Positions 5,161 to 15,900 of a stretch of DNA of 20,434 bases are shown piece by piece. The stretch comes from a virus. Location of the stretch: positions 1 to 20,434 of IMG/VR virus record IMGVR_UViG_3300030116_006490, one strand, 5' to 3'. The notes below the pieces were generated by a model. The model had not been told where the DNA came from. It did not search any database and worked only from the letters and a program-made list of their open reading frames with translations. The number at the start of each line of letters is the position of its first letter. Positions within the stretch are counted from its first letter, which is position 1. Position numbers and translations under genes: made by a program.

Positions 5161-5192
5161 CACGGTCAACCGTGAGATTTGTTTTATTTATC
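5161..5192 (-). promoter_or_regulatory. Late-type promoter box with leader hairpin before the 74-aa membrane protein
   Basis: GATAAATA (5192-5185) fits NATAAATA and begins directly after the glutaredoxin stop. The predicted start is near 5179. Five nucleotides on, a CACGG-TTGA-CCGTG hairpin (5174-5161) forms near the 5' end of the message, about 40 nt before the ATG at 5119. Confidence 0.55.
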
Positions 5193-5435
5193 TCAGACGT
5201 TGATAACTTTTTTTTCTTGGAGGAATTTGATTGAGTCAATGCAACCTCCTAACTTTTGACCGTCAACAATGACTTGAGGAAAAGTAGAACCTTCACCAAA
5301 TTCATCATAAAAAGATTTTTTATCAAAGTGCTCTCCTAAATTATACACCACGTAACTAGTTTTTGTCAAGTCTAAAACTTTTTTTATTTTTTCACAATAT
5401 GGACATCCCTCTTTCGAATAAACTGCAAAGTTCAT
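5193..5435 (-). CDS. Glutaredoxin
   Basis: 80 residues beginning MNFAVYSKEGCPYCEKIKKV. The redox site CPYC is at 11-14, the cis-proline motif TFPQV at 51-55, and LGGC, the glutathione-site glycines, at 62-65. Length and order fit a classical dithiol glutaredoxin. Such proteins reduce ribonucleotide reductase and other disulfides with glutathione; in T4-like phages they support nucleotide synthesis (compare T4 nrdC, which is a different relative). An additional cysteine (Cys65) follows the glycines. It is the first gene after the fibre cluster, with a consensus sigma70 promoter and a late-type box upstream, so it could be expressed both early and late. Confidence 0.94.
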   Translation of the reverse strand: MNFAVYSKEGCPYCEKIKKVLDLTKTSYVVYNLGEHFDKKSFYDEFGEGSTFPQVIVDGQKLGGCIDSIKFLQEKKVINV

Positions 5436-5451
5436 ATGCGTCTTAAAATTT

Positions 5452-5459
5452 TATTTATC
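5452..5459 (-). promoter_or_regulatory. Late-type promoter box before glutaredoxin
   Basis: GATAAATA on the minus strand matches the NATAAATA cyanophage late motif. The predicted start is near 5446, leaving a leader of about 11 nt to the ATG at 5435. Confidence 0.5.
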
Positions 5460-5495
5460 TATTTTAACTAATTAAAAAATTATTAAATCTTATAA

Positions 5496-5524
5496 ATTAT
5501 AGAACAATAACCTACAGATGTCAA
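5496..5524 (-). promoter_or_regulatory. Perfect-consensus sigma70 promoter
   Basis: TTGACA (5524-5519), 17 bp, TATAAT (5501-5496): both hexamers are exact and the spacing is optimal. The -35 begins 2 nt after the TGA of the S74 fibre gene. The start would be near 5489. It would let host RNA polymerase transcribe the glutaredoxin unit from the beginning of infection. Confidence 0.85.
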
Positions 5525-5526
5525 GA

Positions 5527-6921
5527 TCAACTACCTCCAGACTCTAGTGCCTTGATACGTGCTTCGAGTGCATCATTCTTTGCAGAGAGTTCCTTAACTG
5601 CATTTATCAGAACAGGAACTAACTTCGAATACTGCATACCATAAGAACCACCTGGATTTATATGAGATATCAACATATCATCAGAGGTATTCGCATATCC
5701 GTGTTCCTTTTCAACCTCTAATTCCTCTTGTGCAATCAAACCAACATTCAATTTAGATTCTTTTTTACTTCCGTCAGGTATACCATCTTCATAGTTCGAC
5801 CTCATATCCCATCTATACGTAACAGGATTTAATTTATTGATCCAAGATAATCCATGAGTAAATGATTCAATATCTGTTTTATCTCTCTTGTCTGAAGTAA
5901 CAGTCCAATCAACCTTAATGTAGGAATTAGATATACTATTATTACCTAGAACAACATTATTATTACTATTAGAAAGCATTCCACTTGGTGAACTACTTCC
6001 ACCTGCTTGATATCCTAATAACAGATTATTATCTGCATCACCTAATGTTGATCCCGTATTTGCAGGACCAATTATAGTATTATATTGTGCTCCGTGCGAT
6101 AAATTTTGACCAGCGACCCAACCAATCCCAATATTATATGATCCTCTAAAGGTATTTGTACCAAGAGTACCACGTAAGGCTAGATAACCAATTGCGATAT
6201 TATTTGCTCCATTTGATTCACCAGAGGTTGTCCTATCCTTATTCAACTGCCACAGAGCTCCGTAACCAATTGCGATATGTCCGTTTGTTTTTACGTTTTC
6301 TGATAATGCTAGTTTTCCAATTGCAATATTATGTCCACTACCAGAACCATCAGTACCACCATTTGAATTCTCAATGGTAAATTTCTTCATGGCACGATAA
6401 CCAATCGCAATTTGACCCTCTATATTATTAGCATCTTCTGTATATGATGACAAAGCTTCCTCTCCAATGGCAACACATTCTACAGCGGTGGTTATATCTT
6501 CAAGAGCACTTCTACCAATTGCAACATTAGTAGTAGACCCACCAGGTTTTGTAGTGAGCATTACAACATTATCATTACTTTTAAGTGTATCAGCAACAAG
6601 TGACGATGCAGTAATGATACCTGAAGTCGCATTAATTGATAGCTCATTAGATGTAATTTTAACGTTTGAATTACTTGATCCTAGAGTTAACGTAACTCCC
6701 GATGTCCCTGTTATTGATCCATCAGCTTCAAATTTAAGATCTACATTATCAGTACCATTTCCAATAAAAATATCTGAAGAAGTATCACCAAAAGAAATAC
6801 CATTATTAGAAGTTAATTCTAAATTTCCATCAGAATCTAACTTGACGGTGCCATCAATATTACTCGACGCATCTTTAAATTCAATTTTTGAACTCGCAGG
6901 CGTAATTAATACATCTGACAT
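5527..6921 (-). CDS. Tail fibre with YadA-head-like repeats and S74 intramolecular chaperone domain
   Basis: 464 residues. Residues 1-125 are beta-rich. From about 130 to 330 there are at least eight copies of a short unit of the form N(I/V)AIGxxAL (VAIGRSAL, IAIGYRAM, NIAIGKLAL, HIAIGYGAL, NIAIGYLAL, NIGIGWVAG and weaker copies), like the head repeats of trimeric YadA-type adhesins. From about 340 the Peptidase_S74 domain begins: TSDKRDK holds the expected Ser343-Lys348 dyad, then NPVTYRW, GLIAQE and a terminal coiled coil (VKELSAKNDALEARIKALES). In characterised phages this domain trimerises the fibre and then cuts itself off. It probably forms a distal receptor-binding fibre. The start abuts the previous stop, with a GGGAGGA Shine-Dalgarno inside that gene's end. 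Confidence 0.92.
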   Translation of the reverse strand: MSDVLITPASSKIEFKDASSNIDGTVKLDSDGNLELTSNNGISFGDTSSDIFIGNGTDNVDLKFEADGSITGTSGVTLTLGSSNSNVKITSNELSINATSGIITASSLVADTLKSNDNVVMLTTKPGGSTTNVAIGRSALEDITTAVECVAIGEEALSSYTEDANNIEGQIAIGYRAMKKFTIENSNGGTDGSGSGHNIAIGKLALSENVKTNGHIAIGYGALWQLNKDRTTSGESNGANNIAIGYLALRGTLGTNTFRGSYNIGIGWVAGQNLSHGAQYNTIIGPANTGSTLGDADNNLLLGYQAGGSSSPSGMLSNSNNNVVLGNNSISNSYIKVDWTVTSDKRDKTDIESFTHGLSWINKLNPVTYRWDMRSNYEDGIPDGSKKESKLNVGLIAQEELEVEKEHGYANTSDDMLISHINPGGSYGMQYSKLVPVLINAVKELSAKNDALEARIKALESGGS

Positions 6922-9456
6922 TTAAAAAATCCTCCCACCTAATCTTATTGATGGTTTTGCAAAAGTATTTATTCCAACACTAACAGGCACTGGAGAAAAG
7001 AGGTTCATGCAATTTACTGTATGAAAAGGAGAAATTTGATATGCTTTATCAAAAAAAGCAAATAAGTCTTTAACCCAATATCCCTCAGTAGCATTTCTAT
7101 TATTACTATAAACTCCAATAGCATAACATCTTGGATATGGTTTAGACGTAATAGTTAATGTTTTTTGTTCATATCCAGAAGCAGCAGCACTAGTATATTG
7201 AGTAAAATATCTTTTTCCCGCCCATTGAGAACTATCTGCACCACCAGCATTACCAATACGATTCTCACCAACAGTGCTATATTGATCCCTTGCACCAAGA
7301 TAAGGATATGCACCAGAAAAACTAGGTGCTAATTTAACATAAGCAGATACATTTACTGTTGTGTTCGCTGGAATATCGATTCTGTGTGATAACGATGCAT
7401 TCCCATCATTATCATGTCTACGGAAAAATCTCCATGCACGTTCTGAGTTATCCCAAAATGCTTCATAATTATATCCATAAATTCTTAAAGCATCAAATTC
7501 ATATTTATGTTCAATACTTCTGACTGGTAAATAATGATTACTTCTAAAGAACCTATCATTCCAAGCGTTGCCCCCTGTATTAGTTCCTGTGCCAGCATCA
7601 ACGTTTACATAACCACTAAGTGGTTTTACATGGCAGTATATAAGTGACATATCACTGTCATTGTTCTGAAATCCATATCTCCATCCACTAAATCTACATC
7701 TGTATATAAATGGTCCTGAATTAGAACTAACTAACTGCATTCCATAAACACCAGAGTCAAAAATATTATCATGAAAACCTAATCCATTTTCATAATAAGA
7801 TACTAATCTAGCACCCCAATATGTTCTACTAACGTAATTATAAGCATATTCATAAGCCTCAGTGCCACCTTCAACTCTCATACCTCTTTCTCTGGCAGCC
7901 ACAGATATACAATTAACAATTGATTGTCCTGGTTCATAATAAGCAACTAAACCATCTTCACCATTCATGGTCATACAACATCTAGCTTTTGCATAACGAG
8001 CGTCCCATAACCACAATGGACCCCAGTCTCTTCGGTGTGTGTTTTCTGGATAAGCATAAACAACAATACCTTCGAGCCATGGTGCTCTTGCTATTGAAGG
8101 TACTTGTTGACCTATTGTTACTGCTAAATTATCAGTGCTCCAATGTCCACGAATAGTGAATCCACACTCTTGGTTAGCATCATTATTACCAACATTTCTA
8201 AAATAAACGTCTTTCGCAATCCCTTTTCTATTATAACCAGTATTGCCTGTAAGGTGCTCGGCATAGAAAAATCCATAATCACTACCATCGGTGGCAACAG
8301 TTTCGATAACAATATTACGACTCATTCTGGAAACTAATGCACCTTCAACAACTTTGTAATTAGAGTTTGCAGTTAACGTAATTGTGTTACCATCTACTGA
8401 TTGTATAACTTGTCTGAACCAACCTGCTTTTTGATAACTATTACGATCATAACCACCTTCATAATCAGTTGACCCAGCTGCTTCAGATCTCATCTCAATC
8501 CAAATCTCATCATCAGCCGTGAACATATTTGAGTTTGCTACTGTAATGGTATTTGTACCACTTGCAGATTCTGCCGTTGTAATTGTTGCAACTTTACGAA
8601 CTTTACTTGAATTGCTGTGAATTTTCTCTGTACCAGTGAGATAAACAGTTTGACCAACTACAGATGGTGAATTATCAACCGTACTATCACATCTAATTAT
8701 ATTTTGATCGTAAAATATACTAGAAATTGTTTTAATATTTCTATTTGTACCCGTTCCAAAAATAATTGTTTGACCTTCTCTAAAAACTTTTGCGTTGGAA
8801 ACTGTTATATCCGTATCATTAACAGTAGAAACACTGGAAATTGTTACGTCATCTGGACCACCAAAAATTCTAAAGTAAATTGTATTTCCATCTACCTCAT
8901 GAATCCAAAACCCCTCATCTTGATGTTGTTGTGTATTGTTATTGTTTTCAGTACTATAATTTGTGGTGTTATCAAAAACAGCAATCCACTCACCCGTAGT
9001 AAAATTAGTTCCACTCGCCACTGCGAGTGATGTTGAACCTTCATTCTTTCCTGATGATAAAGTTGTGGATGGCATTCCATCAGAACCTTCAAAAATAAAC
9101 GATGCTCCTTCTTCATTTTCTATGTAAATACCATGTCGATCAGCAGATGTTCCGTTAATTTGAATTGTTGCACCATCTCTTAAATGGAGAAGACCTAGAC
9201 TTTCGTACCCAGTCCCACCTTTAACATACAATCTTCCATTCATTCTAAGAGTAGTGTTTGCACCAGATTGACTCTGAAGAATTCCATAAACATAACTATC
9301 AGCGTATCCATTTGTTGGAATAGAGATACCAGTATCAATAGTTACTGTATGACCATAAGTTACATTAAATACATCACCATCACCTGGAACACCAGACCCT
9401 CCCCATGTTGAAGAAGCACTAAAATTACCTGATTGTGTACTAGTATATGTTGCCAT
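6922..9456 (-). CDS. G8-like/beta-helix virion or adhesin protein (844 aa)
   Basis: 844 residues. The N-terminus (about 10-110) has GNFSASSTWGGSGVPGDGDV and GHTVTID, the W...P..GD.V.(V/I)..G..V.(I/L)D pattern of G8 domains and related beta folds. A central part (about 380-620) has irregular beta-strand repeats with many Asn, Gly and aromatic residues, typical of a right-handed beta-helix such as those that bind or cut polysaccharide. The C-terminal part (about 690-800) contains NTTVNVSAYVKL, YLGARDQYS and YEQKTLTI, resembling a jelly-roll carbohydrate-binding module. I see no assured catalytic residues. Lying between two fibre genes, with TAATG overlap upstream, it is probably a tail appendage that contacts host surface glycans; this role is inferred. 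Confidence 0.75.
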   Translation of the reverse strand: MATYTSTQSGNFSASSTWGGSGVPGDGDVFNVTYGHTVTIDTGISIPTNGYADSYVYGILQSQSGANTTLRMNGRLYVKGGTGYESLGLLHLRDGATIQINGTSADRHGIYIENEEGASFIFEGSDGMPSTTLSSGKNEGSTSLAVASGTNFTTGEWIAVFDNTTNYSTENNNNTQQHQDEGFWIHEVDGNTIYFRIFGGPDDVTISSVSTVNDTDITVSNAKVFREGQTIIFGTGTNRNIKTISSIFYDQNIIRCDSTVDNSPSVVGQTVYLTGTEKIHSNSSKVRKVATITTAESASGTNTITVANSNMFTADDEIWIEMRSEAAGSTDYEGGYDRNSYQKAGWFRQVIQSVDGNTITLTANSNYKVVEGALVSRMSRNIVIETVATDGSDYGFFYAEHLTGNTGYNRKGIAKDVYFRNVGNNDANQECGFTIRGHWSTDNLAVTIGQQVPSIARAPWLEGIVVYAYPENTHRRDWGPLWLWDARYAKARCCMTMNGEDGLVAYYEPGQSIVNCISVAARERGMRVEGGTEAYEYAYNYVSRTYWGARLVSYYENGLGFHDNIFDSGVYGMQLVSSNSGPFIYRCRFSGWRYGFQNNDSDMSLIYCHVKPLSGYVNVDAGTGTNTGGNAWNDRFFRSNHYLPVRSIEHKYEFDALRIYGYNYEAFWDNSERAWRFFRRHDNDGNASLSHRIDIPANTTVNVSAYVKLAPSFSGAYPYLGARDQYSTVGENRIGNAGGADSSQWAGKRYFTQYTSAAASGYEQKTLTITSKPYPRCYAIGVYSNNRNATEGYWVKDLFAFFDKAYQISPFHTVNCMNLFSPVPVSVGINTFAKPSIRLGGRIF

Positions 9457-9626
9457 TATTCTATATCCTCATCCTCAATTACCTCTAAATCTTCATCTAC
9501 AGTAGATAGTCTTATAGTTCTCGAATCACTATCCGACGATATTATCTTAAAGTCTTGTTCTTCAAAATCACTGTCTAATACTTCAATTTGATTGGAATTT
9601 GTTATTTTAAAAATCATACGTCCCAT
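9456..9626 (-). CDS. Acidic 56-aa protein between fibre genes
   Basis: ATG at 9626, TAA at 9458-9456. It begins MGRMIFKITNSNQIEVLDSD and ends VDEDLEVIEDEDIE, giving a very acidic chain (about a third Asp and Glu) with only a few basic residues. The start overlaps the giant fibre stop as TAATG, with GGAGGTGGAG a few nucleotides upstream, and its own stop overlaps the next ATG as TAATG. Both junctions argue for a real, coupled gene. It could be a small assembly chaperone or fibre-associated protein, by analogy with small genes beside fibres in other myoviruses, but no homology is recognised. Confidence 0.75.
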   Translation of the reverse strand: MGRMIFKITNSNQIEVLDSDFEEQDFKIISSDSDSRTIRLSTVDEDLEVIEDEDIE

Positions 9627-9946
9627 TAGTACTCCACCTCCATTTTTTCGACATCTTTTCTTTCTCCAAATACTGTATAAAAACAGTTGATGTTTCCATC
9701 TTCAGAGCCTACAACCACTGTATTATCATATATATCTATCACCTTATGTAGGGTAGATTCACTTCCGATAGGAGTTAAATTAACGGTAATTGTATCTTCA
9801 TCAACTAATCCTGTCCAATAATCTGGAAGTTCAATCTTATTATTATCTTTCAACCTTCCACGAACATAAACTCCATTTTCTGGACCTTCTAATGATCCAT
9901 GACGAAGTTTCATTCCTTCTTTGGTTGGATGATCAATTACGAATGA
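9626..9946 (-). other. Conserved C-terminal domain of the giant fibre
   Basis: Encodes the last 107 residues. Landmarks are HPTK, LRHGSLEGPENGVYVRG, LPDYWTGLV, TVNLTPIG and VFGERKDVEK. It is non-repetitive and I recall close matches at the end of many cyanophage fibre proteins, so it is likely the trimer-forming or receptor end rather than another repeat. Confidence 0.7.
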
Positions 9947-12900
9947 CTTAGTTGTTGCGGCGAATGAACCATTAACCTGTAATAGATGAGTTGGATTTGT
10001 TACACCGATACCAACTTTTTTACCACTAGTAAAAGCAATAATCTCTCCACTTGGGTTATCAATTGTAATTCTTGGAGTACCAGTACCATCAACTTTGATA
10101 CGATGTTGGAAACCATAGGTTCCCCAGTTTGTAGTCGCACCTGTCCAGTTTTGCGATCCAATAATTAGATATGGTTTGTCCTGATTAGCAGCATAAAGAA
10201 CGTTCTGAACTAATATTCCACCATCATCCTTTGGAGAAGATCCATTATCTATATGAAGTCTTTGAGCTGGATCATCATTTCCAATACCAATATTACCAGC
10301 AGAATCTACGGTAAAAGTTTTTCGGTTTCCAGCATTACTCTCGACGGCAAAAGATTTTCTACCTGCGGTATTATCTTGATCAACAATTAAGAAATCTGTG
10401 CCAGCACCCGTAACAAAAGATTTAATATATGTTCCTGTGGGTATAAATCTAGCATCATAGTGTTGATCACCACCAGAATCATCAGTGTCGTAAAATTCAA
10501 ATCTAGCAACTCCAGTGCCATATGAATCAGTGCTTTTCTGGACTACATGTAGTTGGTGATCTGGACTATCAGTTCCGATACCAACTACGCCAGTAGGAGC
10601 ATCTGCATTCATTATAATGTTCTTGTTAGAATTCTTTAACAGAATATTTGCCCGATCTGCTTGATATCCACCAGAACCTGATAGAAGTCTTAAATCACCA
10701 TTTGCCTGTCCTATAAGTGTCTCTTGTCCTCCTCCAGTAGAATTTGGATTTATATGAAGTGCTCCAGAATTATTACCTTTAATTAATACTGATGATGAAC
10801 CTGTATATACCTCAAATTTCTTGGATGTACTAGTAGTTCCGATACCAACATCACCAGAAAAATAACCATCTCCATTAGTCTTCACCCAGAAAGTATCAGC
10901 TAATGTTGCTGTGCTACCAGCAAGATTATTAGGTCCTGTACCTTCTGCTGCTCTAAACGCATATGTTTTAGCTACATTAGTATAAGGATCCAACACCATG
11001 AAAGCAGAGTTATAGGTATTATCAGTCCTGTAATCATTCATATTACGAACAACAACACCACATCTCAATGAAGAGACTCGAAGATCAACATTAGTCGCAT
11101 AAGTTCTTCCACCAGTGGTGACGTTATTACCAAAAGAACCAGCACTGATGGTCGTCACACCAGTAACACTTAATTCACCACTGGCACCGATGCGAAATGC
11201 TTCACTACCATTAACTTGAAATTGTAGAGTATCAATATTATGATCGTAACTAATTTGACCAGCATTAGTATCACCTGGATCACCAAACATTATACGATTG
11301 CTCTTATTCGCTGGTGATAGCATCTGTATAATAGTATGATCACTATTTTCTGCTACCATAACAGCATTACTATCAGCAGTAACACTACCAGCACTACCGT
11401 TCATTACATGAAAAATGCGATCTGGATTATCAGTTCCGATACCGACTTTATAATCAGATTTAAGATTTAATACATCTGTGCCATCAATTCTAAATTTAAT
11501 CGCATTACCTGTTTGGAATTTGAAGTAATCACTATTATCGTCAGTTGGTGGAGAATACAACTCCATAAATCTGTGACCAGCGGTTGAACCTTGGTAACCT
11601 CCCCATTGCTGTATAATTTTATTAAGTCCATCATGTGTAACTTTAAGTCTGACATCACTGTTAGTAACAGTTCCAAAACCAACATTACCATTTCCAATTA
11701 AATTACCATCAATATCTAATCTTGCTTGTGGATTTGTAGTTCCGATACCAACATCGCCAAGTAGATGTCCACCAAGACCAGATTTTAAGTAACCAATCTG
11801 AATTGCAGAGTTTCCTGATCGTTTTGCTGTTCCATCAGAAACAAAGTTCCATGTTCCACCTGTTCCATAATTTGCAATATCACTATGCCAGATATGATCT
11901 ATATTATTTGCGTTTCCAACTTCAGCATGAGAGATCAACATATTATTATTGAAATTAATATCTCCTCTAATATCTAATTTGTGTAAAGGAATTGAGCTGT
12001 TTATACCAACATTACCATTTTGATTTACTCTAATTCTTTCAGTGTCAGTTCCATTGAATCTTGCAAATATTCTTAATGGAACATTACCTCCAAGTAAATC
12101 ATCAGTATCGATTCTGAATCCATAGTCATTATTTGCAGAAGCAAGATATAAATGAGGTGTTGCATCACCATCTTTTGGTCCGATATGTAATTGTGCACTA
12201 GGATTATTAGTTCCGATACCAACATTACCACCTGTCTGAATACGCATTCTTTCAATAATATTAAAACCAGAATTAGTTCTAAAAATTAATTGACCTTTAC
12301 CCTGTGTGTGATCTGCAGCTGGATCTTGTGCAGCTATCTGCGCCAGGGTATATGGTGCATTTGTGCTATTATCAAACTGCAACATTGATGTATCATTGGT
12401 GAGACCTGTTCTTGCACCACGTATTTTGATTAGTGCATCATAACTAGAAAGTGCAGATGTCTCAACTGTTAATGTTGCAGTATTGGGTCTACTAATCGTT
12501 ACATCATTGTTAAATGTTGCAGCACCTTCAATTTTAGAAGTTCCGACAACATGTAAATTATTACTTGGTGTTGGAGTTCCAACACCAATACTATCCTGAA
12601 ACTCAACATTATTAATAAACGTAGATATACCAGTTACTGATACACCAGCTCCAGTTACATGAATACCATTTCTTGCTGTGATAAGTCCTATGGCATCTAC
12701 ATTCGTTACGTCTTCATATGTTAATGTTCCTGCGATTGATACGTTTCCAGTGAAGGTAGAAACACCAGATACATTTAAATTAGCAAAATTTACATCAGCT
12801 GCACTAAATCCTGCAGCTGCATTACGAATAACTACAGTATTTCCAGCAGCACCGTTTGCCGTAGATTTACCATCTAATAAATCTGCGTTTAAATTTGTTA

Positions 12901-15900
12901 CCTTTGTTGTGGATGCGACTACGAATGGTGCAGTTCCTGTTGCTACTGTTGATTCGAATGATGTAGCAGTCACGACTCCACTAATTTTTGCATCACCAGT
13001 AACATGAAGTTTTGATGTTGGGTTCGTATTTCCGACACCTAATCTACCAAGTGATGAAACAAAAAGCACATCACTTGGAGAATCTCTATGAATTCTCAGC
13101 ACTGCTCGTTTTGTAGAATCATTAATTCCACCAATTCGAACTTCATTTTGAGTATCATAGAAACTAAAATGTGCTCCGTAAGTAGCGGCAGTCGGATCAA
13201 CAATTCTTAAAGAAACAACATTACCAATACCAGGATCTGCAATTGTTAAAGTATCCTTTGCATCACTAGTTCCAACTGCTAGTGAACCACCAGCACTTAC
13301 ACGAGCTTGTTCGGCACCTTTAACATTAACTACGAATGCAGGGTTTGTGGTGACAGAATTATAATCAACATCAAATGCTAAATTACCAACAGAAGAGTCC
13401 GCATTAATTCGATGATGAGCTCCAGTTCCACTATCACTCATCGTAATTCTTGGTGTTCCAGAGTGTATATGTAAATCCGTTAATGGACTAACAGTTCCGA
13501 TACCGACTTGACCACTCGTTACTTTTAAAACTCCAGCTATAGCCGTATCACCCTGCCCATTAACTGTTAATAATTCTTCAGAACCCCAATGATTAATCGT
13601 AAATAAATTATCATTACTACCAGCCGCTCCAGAATACTTATATCCAATAAATGCTGTATTTTTGACACTTCTTTGTCTTCCTAATAATATTATATTTTGC
13701 TGCCCAGCTGTTATATTTGGGGTTAGGGCTTGCATTGTATGAATAAAACTAGCAGATATATTGTTATCAACTTGTAGACTTGGTGTGTTAGCCAATCCAC
13801 CTTGATCTGTAATCGTCACACTACCATCATTACTGACACGAAATCTTTCTTTAGAACTAGTTCCATTTGATGTAAATATTGCATACCTCGAATCAATATT
13901 TGCGTCTGTTGCACCAGTTGCCACATTTGTAGAACCAGTATTCACATCAGCTGCCTCCCATGTACCAAGAGACACATCAGCCATACATTTAGTCATGGCG
14001 TAATTTAGTTCATACTTTATCCAAATCTCAGCTTCTGTGTTACTATTTCCCAACTTATAAATTACCTTTTGAACACCAGGTCTAGTATGAGATATGCTAT
14101 GGAAATGACCATGCATGGTCTCATCCGCAGCGAGTGCAAGGTAAATTACTGTCTCACCAGCAACGTTCTCACCTGAGTTAAATGTTGCAGTTCCAAAAAT
14201 TGTGATTTTTGCTCTAGATCCTACAGTAAAACCTTTCCAAGTACCAATTTTGAAATAATTTTGTGAAGTATCAGTAGATCTTCTACCACCAAGGTGAGTA
14301 CGAGTTAATGCAGTTCCACCATCTGATTTGATGCGAAGTCTTTCTGTACCAGTAGTTGTATTAACTGCTGTTGGAGTTTTACCCGTAGAACCAGTTAAAA
14401 ATATCAAATCAGTTGGCATATCTGTTGCAGAATCAAAACTATCACTAGCAACTGCAGATATGGATGCTGTATATAAAATATTTGCCTCAGTTCCATCTGT
14501 ATGATTACCACCAAAAGCAACAGCACCTAACATGCTACCGTTATTAATTTTATCACCTGTTCTGTTTTTAGCTAAATGTATCTTTCCACCAAAACCTTGA
14601 GAGCTATTACCATCACTTCTTTTACCAATAACTTCTATGTAAGGTGCTGATTGAGCAGCATTGGAGTCTAATAATCTAATTCCTTTTTGAGTATCTCCTC
14701 TTGCAAGAATATCTAATTTTGCTTGTGGAATTGCACTTCCGATACCAACATTAACATTTGCAATTAAATTAGAAGAAAATGTTGCTGTATCTGAAACATT
14801 TAATACATCTAGATCTGTATCACCATCTACATCTAAATCACCACCGATAAATATGTTTCCAGTAGGAGAGAGACCACCAACGACATTTCCGTAAATTGTG
14901 TTTGCAGTTAAAATACCAACCGCTAATGTTGCAGTATTACCTGCAAGAGCATTGGTTCCAATTGGATCATTAGTTCCGATGCCAATATTATTGGATGTAT
15001 CTAAAGTTATAGCAGGACCTAATCCAGCAGCACGAGCTGCATTTCCTTGAACATAAAACTTATCTGTATTTCCGTCAGCAACGAAGTCAAAGAAAGCGTT
15101 ACCATCATCCAGATTTCTCATTGAAAGAATTACTGCTTTGGTTGCTCCTTTTGTTATAAATGAAGCTATTCTCCTAGCGTCACCTGGATCTACTCCTGGT
15201 GTGAAAGTAGCACCATGAGTGTGAGAAACTGTAAGAGTATTTGATCTTGTGGTAGTATCACCAGAATTATTGTCTATCCAAACCGTTCCATTTTCAACAT
15301 GAAGTTTTGCATCTACACTATCAGTTCCGATACCAATATCACCTGCTGAATTGATACATAATGCATCTATAGTATCAACTTGAAATTTAAATGCGTTTCC
15401 TGTTTGGAATCTAAAGTAATCATTTCCAGAGTCAGTTGCTGGAGAATACAACTGCATAAATCTCTGGCCAGTAGTTGAACCTAGATTACCTCCCCACTGT
15501 TGTAATGTTGTATTGAGTCCATCCTTATGAACTCTAAGTCGGGCACCAACTGGAGTATCTGTTCCGATACCAACATCACCATCTTTTGTGATGCGAAGTT
15601 TTTCACTAACTCCTGAGTTACTACCAGTCCAAAATCCCATGCCATGAGCTGCACCTCCTCCATCATCATAAGCATATAAACCTGCTCTTCCTTCACCAAG
15701 AGTTATACCAGTATAAATGTTGCCTGTAGTGTTACTTGGATTCTTAGCACGAACCCAAAGACCTAAATTTTTACAATTAGTGGTGTTTAATGTAGCAGTA
15801 TCTATGGGTGTTGCATAAATATCTAATGCTGTTTGTGGATTATTAGTTCCGATACCAACTTTACCTTGATGTGTGATGCGAATAAACTCATCAAATACAC

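Noticed and set aside
5120-5239. N-terminal extension of the 74-aa membrane protein into the glutaredoxin gene
   Set aside because: The ATG at 5119 has a near-perfect Shine-Dalgarno and directly precedes the membrane helix.
6467-6925. Plus-strand 152-codon frame opposite the S74 fibre
   Set aside because: Long frames on the reverse of low-complexity fibre genes are expected; no domain seen.
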